Shown: positions 34,739-46,219, numbered from the stretch's first letter. The stretch is DNA of 64,000 nucleotides from Cavia porcellus (GCF_034190915.1 NW_026947485.1:130197337-130261336), one strand, 5' to 3'. Program-made: numbers and translations. The notes: a model not told the origin generated them from the letters alone.

Positions 34739-35583
34739 ATAGAAACTATGAACAAGAGTGTGGGAAAGGGAACCCTTCTACACTGTTGGTGGGAATGGAA
34801 ATTAGTACATCCATTGTGGAAAATAGTATGGAAGTACTTAGAAAATTTAATACTATTAGGTGATCCAACAATCCCTCTGTGCTTGCATATTCAGAGGAAA
34901 TTAAATCAACAGACATGAGACTTGCAGGAGAACATGGCAGACAGATAACAGCAGCCATGGAGGCTCTCTGAGAATGCCAGCTTAGAATCCAGGAATGGTG
35001 CAGTGTGAGGAGTCCTAAGCAAGGGGAGATATACCCTGCCGACCCAAGAATGAACTAAGCTGAGAGAAACCAATTGGAAATGCAATCTTGATGCTATAAC
35101 AGGAACAGATAAAATCTCAGCATGGAAGCTGGAACCCACGCCTCTGGAAGCCACAATTTGAATTTCCTGCTGCCACTGCTGCTTCCCAATTGGCACAACA
35201 GGGAGAGAGATGCATGAAAGCTCTGAGTGCGGGAATCGGTGAACCAAATGAAGTTGAGAGCGGGAATGGTGGGGAGCCCTGCATGAACCTGTGGTGAGTG
35301 ATAGGAACGGGAACCCTTTCATAGACTAGGAGGCTCCAACAGAGGACATTCTGGGACCAGGGAGACTAGCCAGAACAAGATGCTGCAGTGACTTTAGCTG
35401 CATATTCCCCTCTCAAGCGGGATTGGTGGGGAACACTTGGCCTGGTCACACTGCGGACTAAGATCCAGTAGGGTAGCCTAAACCAGATCCCAGTGCCTAG
35501 AGGTGCACCCTAGCAGTAAAGCCTTCAGTAGGTTGACCTGGAGGGGCTGCCCAGGTCTGTGCCTCCCTAGTACACTACAGTGG

Positions 35584-35645
35584 GTGGGAACACCCAGGTA
35601 TGTGTCTCCCTAGTATACTGCAGTGGGCGGGAACACCTAGCCTGC
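35584..35645 (+). repeat. Imperfect duplication in the HAL1-like 5' UTR
   Basis: The phrase around CCCTAGTACACTACAGTGGG and GGGAACACCCAGGT at about 35565-35600 recurs as CCCTAGTATACTGCAGTGGG and GGGAACACCTAGCC at about 35609-35643. The two copies lie about 44 bases apart, at the 3' end of the 5' UTR. This may be the remains of a tandem array. Confidence 0.55.
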
Positions 35646-35705
35646 AGATTCAAACAAACTGTAACAGACAAAGAGAGAAAAACTGGGCCTCCTATATACG
35701 CTTGT

Positions 35706-36782
35706 ATGGAAGGAACAAAAAGTATGGGAAGAGGGAGCAATAAGAAAAGGTCCTCAGTCCCCAATCCTGAGAACACTGATCCAGCAAAGGTAAATGCAAA
35801 AGAAAATGAAGACAGAAAACATGCAATATCAGACACGGCACCAATAGACATAAAGCGATATCTCCGGAGACTCATAGATGAATTCAAAAGTGAAGTATTT
35901 AATGAAATAAAGCAAGAAATAAGTAGAATAGTTAGAGAAATGCTAAGCACTACCCAAGAAAAAACAGATGGTGGAATGGAAGAATTGAAAAAAAAGGGAG
36001 AATTGTTTGATGGAGAAAATAGAGAAAACATAGAATACATGAAGCAGGTTCAAAGAGATCACCAGGAAACTAAAAACTCTATTGAAAGCTGGCATAACAG
36101 CTTGAAAGAAACTAAGGATAGATTATCTGAACTGGAGGACAGATTTGTAATATGGGAGCATGAAATGAAAAACTTCTTAAAAACAACAAGAAAACAAACA
36201 GCAATAATACAAAGGCTAGAAGATGATAAGAGAATCTATAACTTAAGAGTTAAGAACATAAAAGAAGTAGGGACACAAACAAATGAACTACAAAAGCTAT
36301 TCAGAGAAATAATCCAGGAGAATTTCCCTAATTTAGCAAAAGGTAAAGATACTCAGATGTATGAGGCATACAGGACTCCAGCCACCTACAACCCAAACAG
36401 AGCTACACCCAGGCATATAATAATCAAAATTCCAGAAAGCCAATATAAGAACAGAATATTAAAAGCCATCAGAGACAAGAAACATATCACTTAAAAGGGA
36501 ACACCCATCAGAATTACAGCAGACTTCTCAGCACAAACCATCAAATCACGAAGAGCATGGGGGGAAATAATCCAAGCTTTGAAAGATAATAACCTCCAGC
36601 CAAGATTGATATATCCTGCATAACTGTCCCTAGAAATTGATGGAAAAGCAAGGTGCTTCCAGGATAAAGAGGAACTAGGGGAATTTGCAACCACCAATTC
36701 AACTCTACAGAGAATACTGCAGGATATTCTAAAAAAGAAAAATACCAAGATTCCAGAAATAGTGGCAGAGAGGCCACAATGA
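35706..36782 (+). pseudogene. ORF1 of the HAL1-like element, two in-frame stops
   Basis: The start chosen is the ATG at 35706 (MEGTKSMGRGSNKKRS...), which gives a basic N-terminus like other L1 ORF1 proteins; the frame is open further upstream to 35580. It codes for 358 residues with two nonsense changes. The first is TAA at 36492 in an IT-KGTPIRITADF context and the second is TAA near 36621 after LIYPA. Without them the frame runs to the TGA at 36780. Regions: Lys/Glu-rich coiled coil to about residue 160, an RRM-like domain (IYNLRVKNIKEVG to TPRHIIIKI), and the C-terminal domain. It differs clearly from the ORF1 at 13052-14105, so it belongs to another subfamily. Confidence 0.85.
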
Positions 36783-36867
36783 ATGGAGCAGAAAGCGAAA
36801 TGAAGAAGACAAACTGACAACTAATGATAGAAAAAGAGCTCAACAGAAATGAGGCAGAGAAGGTTGG

Positions 36868-38158
36868 ATGGTAGGAACAGCCATTTTGGAGAAAATGAGA
36901 CATCATAATAGCTAGTGCTGATTTAATATCATCTTGTTTTGAAGTCCCATCAAGCTTTTGTTCTTCTGTCTCCATCTGTCTTAACATGTTGTATCTTACT
37001 GGATTTTATTATATGTCATAATATAAACAAAAACTTTTATAGACAAGGAGATTATACAGAAACCATTGTTCATTTTCTGATAGTTGATTCTAAATACCCT
37101 GTAATACTGTCATTCTCTTGAATGGTTTTACATTGTCTTGATATGTTTCATGCTACAGTATACGAAGTTATACTAAAGATTTCAAGGAAAGAGATGCTAT
37201 GGTAACTACTTTTATGTCGGGATTATCTTGTGGTGAAACACTATTTTGCTTAAATGGCTATGTTTTGACCTGTGCTGTTTTGTTGTTATGCCCTCTTTTA
37301 TCTCAATCTCCTTTTTTTATTATTTACTTTTTCATTTTTATCATTTTAATTAAGGGAAAAATAAATTAAAAATAGCAGGATATATTATAGTAACCCACTT
37401 TGATTTCCTATTAACTTGATTTGAAACACTGTATTGCTCTCATCATCTTGTTTTGACTGATTTTCCTCTATTCTGTTTGCTTGATAGTACCAAGTTCGAA
37501 AGTATAGGCAACAACTGTGAAGACAGTAAGATTCATTATGACGCCCATTCTGGTTGACTATTATCTTCTCTTGAAGTCCTCTAATGTCTCCAATGTTTTG
37601 GCTTTATTGGTTTTGTTCTTTACTGTTTTGTTCAATTTTTTTATAACTGATGATATAGGCAATTCTTTTTAAGATAGCAAGAGGCAGTATGATAACCATT
37701 GTTGATCACCTTGTATTTTGTTTTTACATTATGTATTATATGTCCATCCTTTTGATTTGACTGACTCTGTCCTGTCATGTCACATTTTGTTTTACTCACT
37801 TCAAAAAAAAAGTAATAATAACAGTGGGAGTAATAAAACGCAAAATGTGTAACTGTCATTGTAAAAAAGAGAGGAAAAGAAAGTGCTCTAAAGGACATAA
37901 CTGCATGTATATTTAAGTGTATAATATAGGTAACCATATTACTGAGTTTTATTGGATCATTGAACAGACCTGTTTGCAGTCTCACAGTTTGAATGTCCAC
38001 TTTATATGCTTTAATTTTGTAACTTGAACAACTATTTCTAAGATGACAATATGTAATCTATTAACTAGTGATTTCCTACTGTTTATTTTTTCTGAAATTC
38101 TGTATAACTTGTACCCTTTTTCTGTTTTTTTTTCTCCTTAAATAAAATTTAAAAAAAG
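36868..38158 (+). other. LINE-1 long-form 3' UTR attached to ORF1
   Basis: It matches 18100-19414 and the reverse complement of 25798-27072 unit for unit, with the ATCATAATAGCTAGTGCTGA word near its start and CTAGTGATTTCCTACTG near the end. It is joined to ORF1 sequence by a short linker, without ORF2. Confidence 0.8.
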
Positions 38159-38705
38159 AATGTAATAGACATGTCTGCACTCTCATGTTCAGTGTACCAT
38201 TGTTCACAACAGGCAAGATATGAAATCAGTCTATGTGTTCATCAACAGATCAATGAATAAAGAAAATGTGGTCTACAAACCCAAGGAAATATTATTTAAC
38301 TTCAACAAAAATCTTGTTACTTGGGACTGATGATTATGTTAAATGAAATAAGCTAGGCACAGGCAGACAAATACCACATGATCTCACATGTAAAATCTAA
38401 AAAACCTGAAATTCCAGAAATAGTGTGTGCAATGGTGGCTACCAGGAGATGAGGGTAGGGATAAGGAGATACTGGTTTAGGAGATGCAGGTCAGGGATAT
38501 GAAACTTCAGTTAGACAGAAGGATCTATTGCACAATTTGGTAACTACAGTTAAAATCAATATAGTAGTGTTTTGAAAATTGCTAAGATAGTAGATTTTCA
38601 CCACAAAAAAATAATTATATGAAGTAATGTGTTAATTAATTTAACTGACCCATTTCACAACACATTTCAAAACATCACACTGTATTTGATAAATGTATGC
38701 AATTT

Positions 38706-38984
38706 TATTTATCAATTGAAAAAAAGCAAAACAAATTTCATCTGGAAAGTTTATCAACACAACACACAGCTGTTCTATCATTTGAATCAACCATGCAGAC
38801 TTCCTAAAATGTAGCCATATATCAGAATTAAGAGCAAAGTTTACTGAAAATGCAGATGTCCAAATTCCATTGCAAGTGTACCAATTTGGAATCTCCTGCA
38901 CTGGAACCAAGGAAATTGTATTTAACACGCTGCACTGATGAAGCATCTGCACACCAAGCTCTAGGATTACTGAGACAAAATGCT
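38706..38984. other. Short unassigned stretch
   Basis: Nothing recognisable is present between the L1MA 3' end and the B1-ID dimer. Confidence 0.35.
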
Positions 38985-39178
38985 GCAACCTTTGCTGAAC
39001 TTGCATATTTTTGCTACTTCAAAGCACAAGAGGATCACAAGTTCAAGTTCAGCCTCAGGATTTAGTGACTTGGTAAGACACTGTCTCAAAACAAAAAATA
39101 CAAAATAAAAAGGGCTGAAGATATATCTCAATGTAGAGGCTCCAAGTTCAATCTCCAGGACCACAAGAAAAACTTTTA
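38985..39178 (+). repeat. B1-ID composite SINE (dimer)
   Basis: The left half is the 3' part of a B1 (GAGGATCACAAGTTCAAGTT, CAGCCTCAGGATTTAGTGAC, AGACACTGTCTCAAAA). An A-rich linker follows, then an ID-like right half (GGGCTGAAGATATATCTCAA, CAAGTTCAATCTCCAGGACC). Dimeric B1-ID SINEs are known from several rodent groups outside the murids. It is diverged, so it is fairly old. Confidence 0.7.
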
Positions 39179-39333
39179 AAAAGTATGACCCTTAGACAAG
39201 TAACATCAGAATATTATAGGAGCTTATCAGATGTGACCCATGCCTTCCTGAATCATAATTCAGATTTTAACAAGATCCTTTGTTCTTTCCTATGCACATT
39301 ACAGTTTGAGAAACACAGATGATATTGGAAAGC

Positions 39334-39739
39334 TGCAGCCATGTCCTATAGTTACAAAGGATGAAACCATGGAGAGAGGAGGTAGGAGGCCAGTAAATTT
39401 ATTTAAAAGATAGAAAGGCAAGGAAGAAAAGACTCTTCTAGCTAAAAGGGACCCAGAGCAGAACACCCAAAGGCTCTTTGAACAGGAGTTTTTAAGGGTT
39501 TAGAAGGAAGCTCACCTCTGTGCAAGTGGTATTCTCTCTACACTGTGGAAGAGTCCAATCAATACATTGTTCACATGGTATCTACAGAGGGCCTACTTAC
39601 TTGTGAGCCAGTTACCTGCCTGATGGTGTCCTGGTCATGCTCTAGGGAGATCCCAGAAACTGCAGGACATCTGGGAAAGAGTCTGAAGAGTGCTGACTCA
39701 CTGGACTCCATCGAGGGCTGCTGATCTTACTGCCTAACA
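39334..39739 (-). repeat. LTR-like repeat, copy 1 (pair with 48866-49319)
   Basis: About 400 bp matches 48866-49319 throughout at moderate divergence. Shared words include GAATGAAACCA-like, AAATTTATTTA/AAGTTTATTTA (a poly(A) signal on the minus strand), GAAGGAAGCTCA-like, CCAATCAATACATTGTTCACA-like and CTTACTGCCTAA. Read on the minus strand it starts TGTTAGGCAGTAAG and ends near CATGGCTGCA, the TG...CA shape of an LTR. No internal viral region is present, so it would be a solo LTR. The family is not recognised. Confidence 0.55.
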
Positions 39740-40308
39740 GAATTTTACCTCCCTTATCGCTGCCATATTGTACCGTTTTAATTTATAATCTATGTACATA
39801 TGCTTTCAAAGTTTAAAAGGCAATAAAATGAAGTTTTCACCCACTCCAGTTTCACTGCCTAGAAATAGGAAGCTTCTTTCTTTTTCTTCTCCTTATTCTC
39901 TTATTTCTTAATTTTTCTAACAGTTGAAGATACCACAACTCTGTGTTCATACCTAAGAGTTGAGAAGTATGATTCATACCTATCACATTTCTTTGTAATA
40001 AATCATTTTTACTGAAAGCTTTTCAGATCTTCTTGGAGTAATAAAATTTCTCCTATGAAGTATACAAATAAATGACTCTTAGGCTTTGGTTTTTTTTCAT
40101 TTATGACTCCAACACTTACTGGATTCTATAAATATCAGGAAATAATATTTCTAAAGCCTACAAAGCTCTTTTATTCAATTCTTTACTCTGCTCTGCTGCT
40201 CTATTCTCTGCTTTGGAATCCTGGATGCTCATTTGAGAAAGCAATGTTTCTGACTGGATAGCATTCACTGTGAGCAAGCAGCACCAAAGCCACAACAGTG
40301 GTCAAACT
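39740..40308. other. Unassigned DNA
   Basis: No gene or repeat is recognised. Confidence 0.4.
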
Positions 40309-40464
40309 TTTTTTTTTTAAAGAGAATTTTAAAAAGCATTGAAAATGCAAGCATTGAAATTACAAAACGAGGTAACAGGAAGTAAACAATGATTATTATA
40401 TTGCATATTGTTGTCTTCAAAGTAGTTGCTTAGATTATCAAATATAGACAATCAAAACTGATTA

Positions 40465-40467
<3 letters not shown>

Positions 40468-40497
<30 letters not shown>
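40468..40497 (+). repeat. (TA)n microsatellite
   Basis: Fifteen uninterrupted TA units lie within the 3' UTR of the minus-strand L1. Confidence 0.95.
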
Positions 40498-40502
<5 letters not shown>

Positions 40503-40613
40503 TCTCTTGCTTCATTTGCCTTTCTCTCATTCCAGTTCCTTCTTTTTGAACAGTTTCCTTCCCTTTCACAATATATATTTTATATTTTAGATCTTATTTA
40601 CTTTTTCAGTATC

Positions 40614-43600
40614 TTACACTAAGGAGAAAATATGATGTTCACACATGCAAGTCTGATTTATTTCATTTACGAGTTTCGTCTCTAGTTGTATCCATTGACC
40701 TACAAAAGCCTCGAGTTATCTGTCTTTATAGCTGAGTAGTACATCATTGTGTAAAATAACCACATGTTCCACAGTTAATGGGCATTTGGGTTGTTACCAA
40801 AATTTAGCTATTAAAATTATGCTATTACAAATATGGGTGCACATATAATGCTGTGATATGATATGATGCTTTCAATCCTTCTGGAAAAATACCTGGAAAG
40901 GGAATAGCTGGGTCCAATGGGACTAGTTTTTTGAGGAGTCTCCACACTGATTTCCACATGATTGCAACAGTCTACACTCCCACCAACAGGGCAAAGGGTT
41001 CCTTCTTCCCCACAGCTCTGCTAGTATTTGTTATTGGATGATTGCTTGATGATAGCCATTCTTTCTGGGCTGAAATGGAATCTCAATGTTATTTTAATTT
41101 GCATTTCTTAAATTATCTATGATGTTGAGTTTTTTAAAATATTTTTTAGACATTTTTATTTCTTCATTGGAGAAGTTCATGTTCAACCCATTTTTGGATT
41201 GGGTCTTTGATTTGGGATGTCTGGTTTTTTTGTTTTTTTTTTTTTTTTAGTTCTTTATATATTCTAGACAGAAGTCCTTTGTCTGAGGGACAGGTGGCTA
41301 AAATTTTTTCCCAATTCATGAGGTTTTTTTTTCACCCTGTTGGTGATTTCTTTTGACATGTAAAAATTTTAATAAGATGCAATCTCAGTTTTTCATTCTT
41401 AAAGTACTTCCCATGTAGTCTGCATTTTGTTCATGAATTCTCTGCCTACTCTTATGTCTTCAACATTTCTATTCTCTTTCTCTTCCAGTAGATTTAGTGT
41501 TTAATATTTAGAACTTCGATCCATTTTGACTTTAGCTTAGTGCATTGTGATAGACATGGGTCAAATTTTAGTCTTCATCATGGAAAGAGCCAGTTTTCCA
41601 GCACTGTTTACTAAAGAAGTTTTTATTCTTCCAGTGAACATATTTGAGCCCTTTGTCAAAGACAGGGTGAAAGAGCATGTTTGTAGTTGTGTCTTCGTCT
41701 TCTAAACTGTTCCACTGATCCTTGGGTATGTTTGATATTTTTTTGAAAGTAGCATGCTGATTTTATCACAATAGTTTTGTAGTGTAATTTCAAATCAGGG
41801 ATTGCGATGCCTCCAGCCTTGCATTTTTTGCTCAAAATTGTCTTTGCTATTCTATGTCTCTTCTGTTTCCAAATGAATTTTAGGAATATCTTCTTCAGAT
41901 CTGTGAGATATGCTAATGGTATTTTGATCAGAATTGCATTAAATCTGCATACTACTCTTGGGAATATGGCCATTTTCACAATGTTAGTTTTTCCTATTGA
42001 TGAGAAAGGGATATCTTTCCATTTTCTGATACCCTATTCAATTTCCTTTTTCAGAATACTGTAATTTTCAATCTGTAGACCTATTGCATGGTTTTTAGAT
42101 TCATTCCTAAGTTTGTATTTTTTGGATGCTATTGTGAAAGTTGTGTCTTCCCTAATTTCCCTCTAATTAAGTTTGTTGTGTGCAGGAATGCTACTCATTT
42201 TTTGAATGTTGACTTTGTATTCAGCTACACTGCTGAATTTGCTTGTTAACTCTAGTAGACTTTTGGTGGAGTTTTTGAGATCTATGTAGAGTATCATGTC
42301 ATCTACAAATAATGATAATTTTGATTCTTCCTTTCTTATCCTTATTTCTTTTATTTCTCCTCTTGTCTAATTTATCTGGCTAGTGTTTCCAGAAGTACAT
42401 CGAATAGGAATGATGATAGTGCACATCCTTATCTTATATCTGATTTTAGAGTAAAAGCATTCAGTTTTCTTTCCATTTACTATGATGTTGGCTATTGGTT
42501 TGTCATAAATGGATTTTATCAGACTGAGTTAAAGACTATTTATCTGATTTTATGAAGGGTTTTTTATCATGAATAAATGTTGGATTTTAGCAAAAACTTT
42601 TTCTGCATCAATTGAGATGATAATGTGATTTTTGTCTTTGGTTCTATTTATGTGGAATATTATGCTTATTGATTTACATATATCATCCCTGAATTTTTGG
42701 GATGAATCCCAGTTGGTCACAGTGTATAGTATTTTTGATCATTTGCTGCATTCTGTTTGCTAGTGTTTTTTGAGGATTTTTGCATCTATTTTCATTAGGG
42801 ATATTGACCTATAGTTCTCCTTTTTGGTTGGGTCTTTGTCTGGTTTTGGTATAAAGGGTAGCTTACCTCCAAGAATGAGTTAGGGAGAATTGCTTCCCTT
42901 TTGATTTCATTAGAGTTTGAGGAGTATAGGCATTACATCTTCTCTAAATTTCTTGTAGAATTCAGCTGTGAATCCATAAGGACCTGAGATTTTCTTTCGT
43001 TGGTAAGTTTTTAATTACATTTTCAGTTTCATTAATTGATATTGGGGTAGTCAAAATTTTTATATTTTCTTGATGTAGCTTTGGTAATTCATGTTTCTCG
43101 AAATCTGTCCATTTCTTTTGTGTTTTCCAGCCTATGTGTGTAAAGACATTTGAAGTACTGATGATCTTCTGAATTTCCTCAGGCTCTATGATGATTTCAC
43201 CCTTTTCATTCCTCGTTGCATGAATTTAAGGGTTTTTTTACCCTTTTTTGATAAGGATGGCTAGGGGTTTATCAATATTATTTTTTCTTTCAAGGAATAA
43301 ACTCATTCATTAATTCTTTGTATTGTTTTATTAGTCTCAATTGCATTAATTTCTGCTCTGATCTTTATAATTTCTTGCTTTCTTTGGGTTTAGGGCTTAA
43401 CTTTTTCTTATTTTTCTAGTAACTTGAGGTGAAGCATTAGGTTATTTATTTGTGCTCATTGGGTTTTCCTGAGTGAAAATTCACTGTTATAAATTTCCCT
43501 CTGAGGGCTGCTTTCATGAATTCTACAGGTTAGAATAATTTGTATTTGCTTTCAGTTGATCATAGGCACTTTTTAATTTCTTGTTTAATTTCATCTGTGA

Positions 43601-44016
43601 CCTATTGGTTGTTCAGGAGGGTGTTATTTAATTTTCATGTGTTTATGTAGTTTTTGTGATTCCTTTCATCATTAATTGCCAATTTCATTGACCTATGGTC
43701 AGATAATATGAATGGGATAATTTCAATTGCTTTGCATGAACTTAAACTGTTCTATAGGCTAGGATATGGTCTATTTTAGAGAATACTCCATGTGAAACTG
43801 AGAAGACTGTGTATTCTGATGTTGTTTGGTGGAACACCCTGTAAATGCCTAGTAAGTCCTTTTATTCACATGCTTGTTGCAGTTCTGTTATTTCCTTACT
43901 GATTTTTTGTCTAGTTGATCTATCTCTTTGTCACAATGAGCTATTAAGTGTCCCCATTACAACTTTTTCAAGTCTACTAGTATTTGTCTTATACAGTTGG
44001 GTGCTCCTATATTGGA

Positions 44017-44071
<55 letters not shown>

Positions 44072-44378
44072 GATTCTTATCTCTTCTTGAATTTTTCTTT
44101 TTTTAATCTTTTTATTATTCTTGGTTTGAAGTTCACATTCTCTGCAGACAGAATAGCTACTCCTGCTTTTTCTGGGTTCCAGTTGCACAGAATTTTATTT
44201 TGTATCCTTTGAGTTTTAGTCTATGAGTTTCTTTTTGAGTTACATGTGTTTCTTGCATACAGCATATTGTTAAGTTTTGTTTCTTGATCCACTCTGCCAG
44301 TCTGTTTCTTTTGATTGATGAATTGAAGCTATTTATATTGATGGTTATAACTGATATGTTTTGGCTTATCTTTGTCAT
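40614..44378 (-). pseudogene. LINE-1 ORF2 pseudogene, minus strand
   Basis: The start is the ATG ending at 44378. The first 73 codons are open and hold the conserved endonuclease N-terminus (MTKISQNISVITIN, ICCMQETHVTQKETH). The antisense reading of the catalytic FADD region is at about 42298-42310 (GTAGATGACATGATACTC on the minus strand). The thumb region [14 protein letters not shown] is readable at 41656-41979. The natural stop is at 40614-40616. Multiple stops and frameshifts make it inactive. Confidence 0.88.
44019..44071 (+). repeat. (TA)n(CA)n compound microsatellite
   Basis: TA units are followed by about seven CA units. It lies inside the minus-strand L1 ORF2, in the endonuclease region. 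Confidence 0.95.
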
Positions 44379-44439
44379 GTTATCTTTCTGCTTTTAGTTC
44401 TCAATTTTTCACTTCTGTTTGATTGCTTGCCCTGCCTTG

Positions 44440-45452
44440 TGGTTTCTTTTTCTTGTTGTTCTTGGAATTATGGTCATTTTTATCTCTTTTTAGAATGTCC
44501 TTCAGTACTCTTTATAGGATTGGTTTGGTGGTCATGAATTTCTCCAGTTGTTCTTTGTCATATAAGTATCTTATTTCTACATTAATTTTGAAAGGTATTT
44601 TTACAGGTTACATTAACCTGGATTACAAGTTGATTTCTTTCAAGACTTTAAATACTTCACTGTAAGCTCTTCTTGACTTGAGGGTTTGTGTTGAGAAGTT
44701 AGCTATGATCTATGTTTCTTTTCTCTAATAGCTTTTAATGCTCTGCTCTTGCACTGAATTTCTGAAATCTTGATTACTGTATGTCTAGGTGTATTTTATT
44801 TTGGTTATGCCTGTTTAGAGCTCTAACCTAATGTCAGATTCTTTTCCCACGTTTAGGAAATTTTCTGCTATTATTTCTGCAAATAGCCATTTTACGTCAC
44901 TTGTATTGATTCCTGCTTTTTCATTGACATCTATCAATTGTATACTGTTTTTCTGTGCATCATCTTCAGTTGTTAAATTGTTATTTCCTAGTTCCTTACT
45001 ATTTTTAAGAAATCTTTCCTCTTGTGATTGCTAGCTGCAATTCTGTCTTCAAGGTCTGAAAATCTATCTTCAGTTTTGTTCAAGCAGTTTTGATACTTTC
45101 CATGGACTTCTTAATTTTCTCGATATCTCTTTGAATCTGTTTCACGCATTCTAACTCTTTCCTATATTGTTCATTCAATGTTTCCATCATTTTCCTGTGC
45201 TCTCCTATTTTTCATCTGTTTCTTTAAATATGCTCAGCAATTCTTTCATTGTGGTCATCATTTCTTTTTTTACCTAAGAGGTAGTGTGTGATCTGATTTT
45301 CTCTACAGTTTCGTGGAGTTGTTTACCTCAGTTGCTGTTATTTCAGAAATTTCAGGTGTGTGGCTTCCAACTTATTCTGTGGCAATGTCTCCTGGACTTG
45401 TTCTGGGTGGGCTGGAGTTCTGAGATTGTATTTTGTCCTTTCTTCTTGATAT
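44440..45452 (-). pseudogene. LINE-1 ORF1 pseudogene, minus strand
   Basis: The start codon has decayed (ATA at about 45450-45452). Reverse-strand words for the coiled coil, the RRM-like region and the C-terminal domain appear in order before the ORF2 start at 44378, for example GAACAACTGGAGAAATTCATG near 44540-44560. It is broken by many stops. Confidence 0.75.
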
Positions 45453-46079
45453 TTTCTATTTCAAATATTTTTATTTTGTTTCCTGTGATGATCTTTTTGA
45501 ATTGTGGCTGTAGGTAGCAATACCACCAGTATCGAGACCTGTTTAGGAAACATGTGCTTTTTAGGAATATCTTCTGTGTGTAAGAGCATCTTGGTTTGTA
45601 TCTATTCCAACATCCTTCCTTCCCAACTTATTGAGTGTGGAATGTTGGTTTCTGTTTGGCTCAATCCCCAGTCTTTTGGTGCAGAGCTGTGGTGAGGTTA
45701 TTAACCCAGAACTTCTCAATATTGTTACACAAGTGAAAACAACTGATTAAATCAAATATGACATCCTAGCTACAGTAGTACATTTAGCATTAATGATAGC
45801 ATCCAGCACAATTTAGAACTGTTTCAAACTGTAGTAACTATTGATTTTGTACTTTTGACCACAGAAGCAAAGTCTTTAGTTATATAACAGAACCAGTCAT
45901 AAATTAGAGGTCTATATACAAAGTACTTTCCCTTGGTAGAGTGGATTTACCCTGGCTTCATCCAGACAAGCCCATTGCCAGGCAGTCCTGGGTGCTTCCT
46001 GCACTGGTTGCCCATCCCACAGTGTAGGGGAATGGGACAGGTACCTAGGTTCTTCCGGACCAAGTTTCTCTGGACAGTG

Positions 46080-46219
46080 GAGAGGCAATGGGTGGGGTTT
46101 CTCCCCTCCTGCATGGCTCACTGAGGTTCCACTGATGAAAGAGAGGTGATGGGCAGGGTTTCTCACCTCCTGCATGGCTCACTGAAGTTCCTGGGCTAGC
46201 AGAGAGGTAAAGGGCCTTG
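46080..46219 (-). promoter_or_regulatory. 61-bp tandem units in the 5' UTR of the minus-strand L1
   Basis: GAGAGG-starting units begin at 46080, 46141 and 46202, an exact 61-base period. Two are complete and the third is cut off after 18 bases. Shared words are GGGTTTCTC, CCTCCTGCATGGCTCACTGA and GTTCC. The truncated third unit at the outer end of the element fits a monomer-type L1 promoter array that was 5'-truncated on insertion. Confidence 0.75.

Larger units (their letters stand above)
34918..38158 (+). mobile_element. Half-L1 (HAL1-like) element: 5' UTR, ORF1, L1 3' UTR, no ORF2
   Basis: The element has a roughly 790-bp 5' UTR (34918-35705), ORF1 (35706-36782), about 85 bp of linker, and a 1.29-kb L1 long-form 3' UTR (about 36868-38158) ending CTTAAATAAAATTTAAAAAAA. 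Nothing of ORF2 is present between ORF1 and the 3' UTR. HAL1 elements, known from several mammals, have exactly this layout and depend on L1 reverse transcriptase. Flanks AATCAACAGACATG (34904) and AATGTAATAGACATG (38159) look like a decayed target-site duplication. A single-copy internal deletion would look the same; only other genomic copies can decide. Confidence 0.72.
33710..38705 (+). mobile_element. Ancient L1MA-type element split by two nested insertions
   Basis: Three pieces join logically: 33710-33895, 34739-34917 and 38174-38705. The first has GGGTGGACAAATGATCTGAA and AACAATGAGATGTCATCTCA. The second has GTGTGGGAAAGGGAACCCTT and TGTTGGTGGGAATGGAAATT. The third has CCATTGTTCACAACAGGCAA, TCAACAGATCAATGAATAAA and CCACATGATCTCACATGTAA. 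The third then runs into an L1MA-like 3' UTR with GATCTATTGCACAATTTGGT and AAAACATCACACTGTATTTG. These are in the same order as in an uninterrupted L1. The inserted elements are at 33896-34738 and 34918-38158. The host is therefore older than both. Confidence 0.8.
40309..46219 (-). mobile_element. Old, near full-length LINE-1 on the minus strand
   Basis: On the minus strand the order is 5' UTR with 61-bp repeats (about 45453-46219), ORF1 (about 44440-45452), ORF2 (40614-44378) and a short 3' UTR with a T-run at 40309-40318 (tail). ORF2 words are continuous from the start codon to the stop but full of stops and shifts. It is more diverged than the 12767-19414 copy, and a TA/CA microsatellite has grown inside ORF2 (44019-44071). 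No target-site duplication was identified. Confidence 0.85.

Noticed and set aside
34906..35322. 138-codon minus-strand open frame
   Set aside because: It is antisense to the HAL1-like 5' UTR, with no domain and no independent support.
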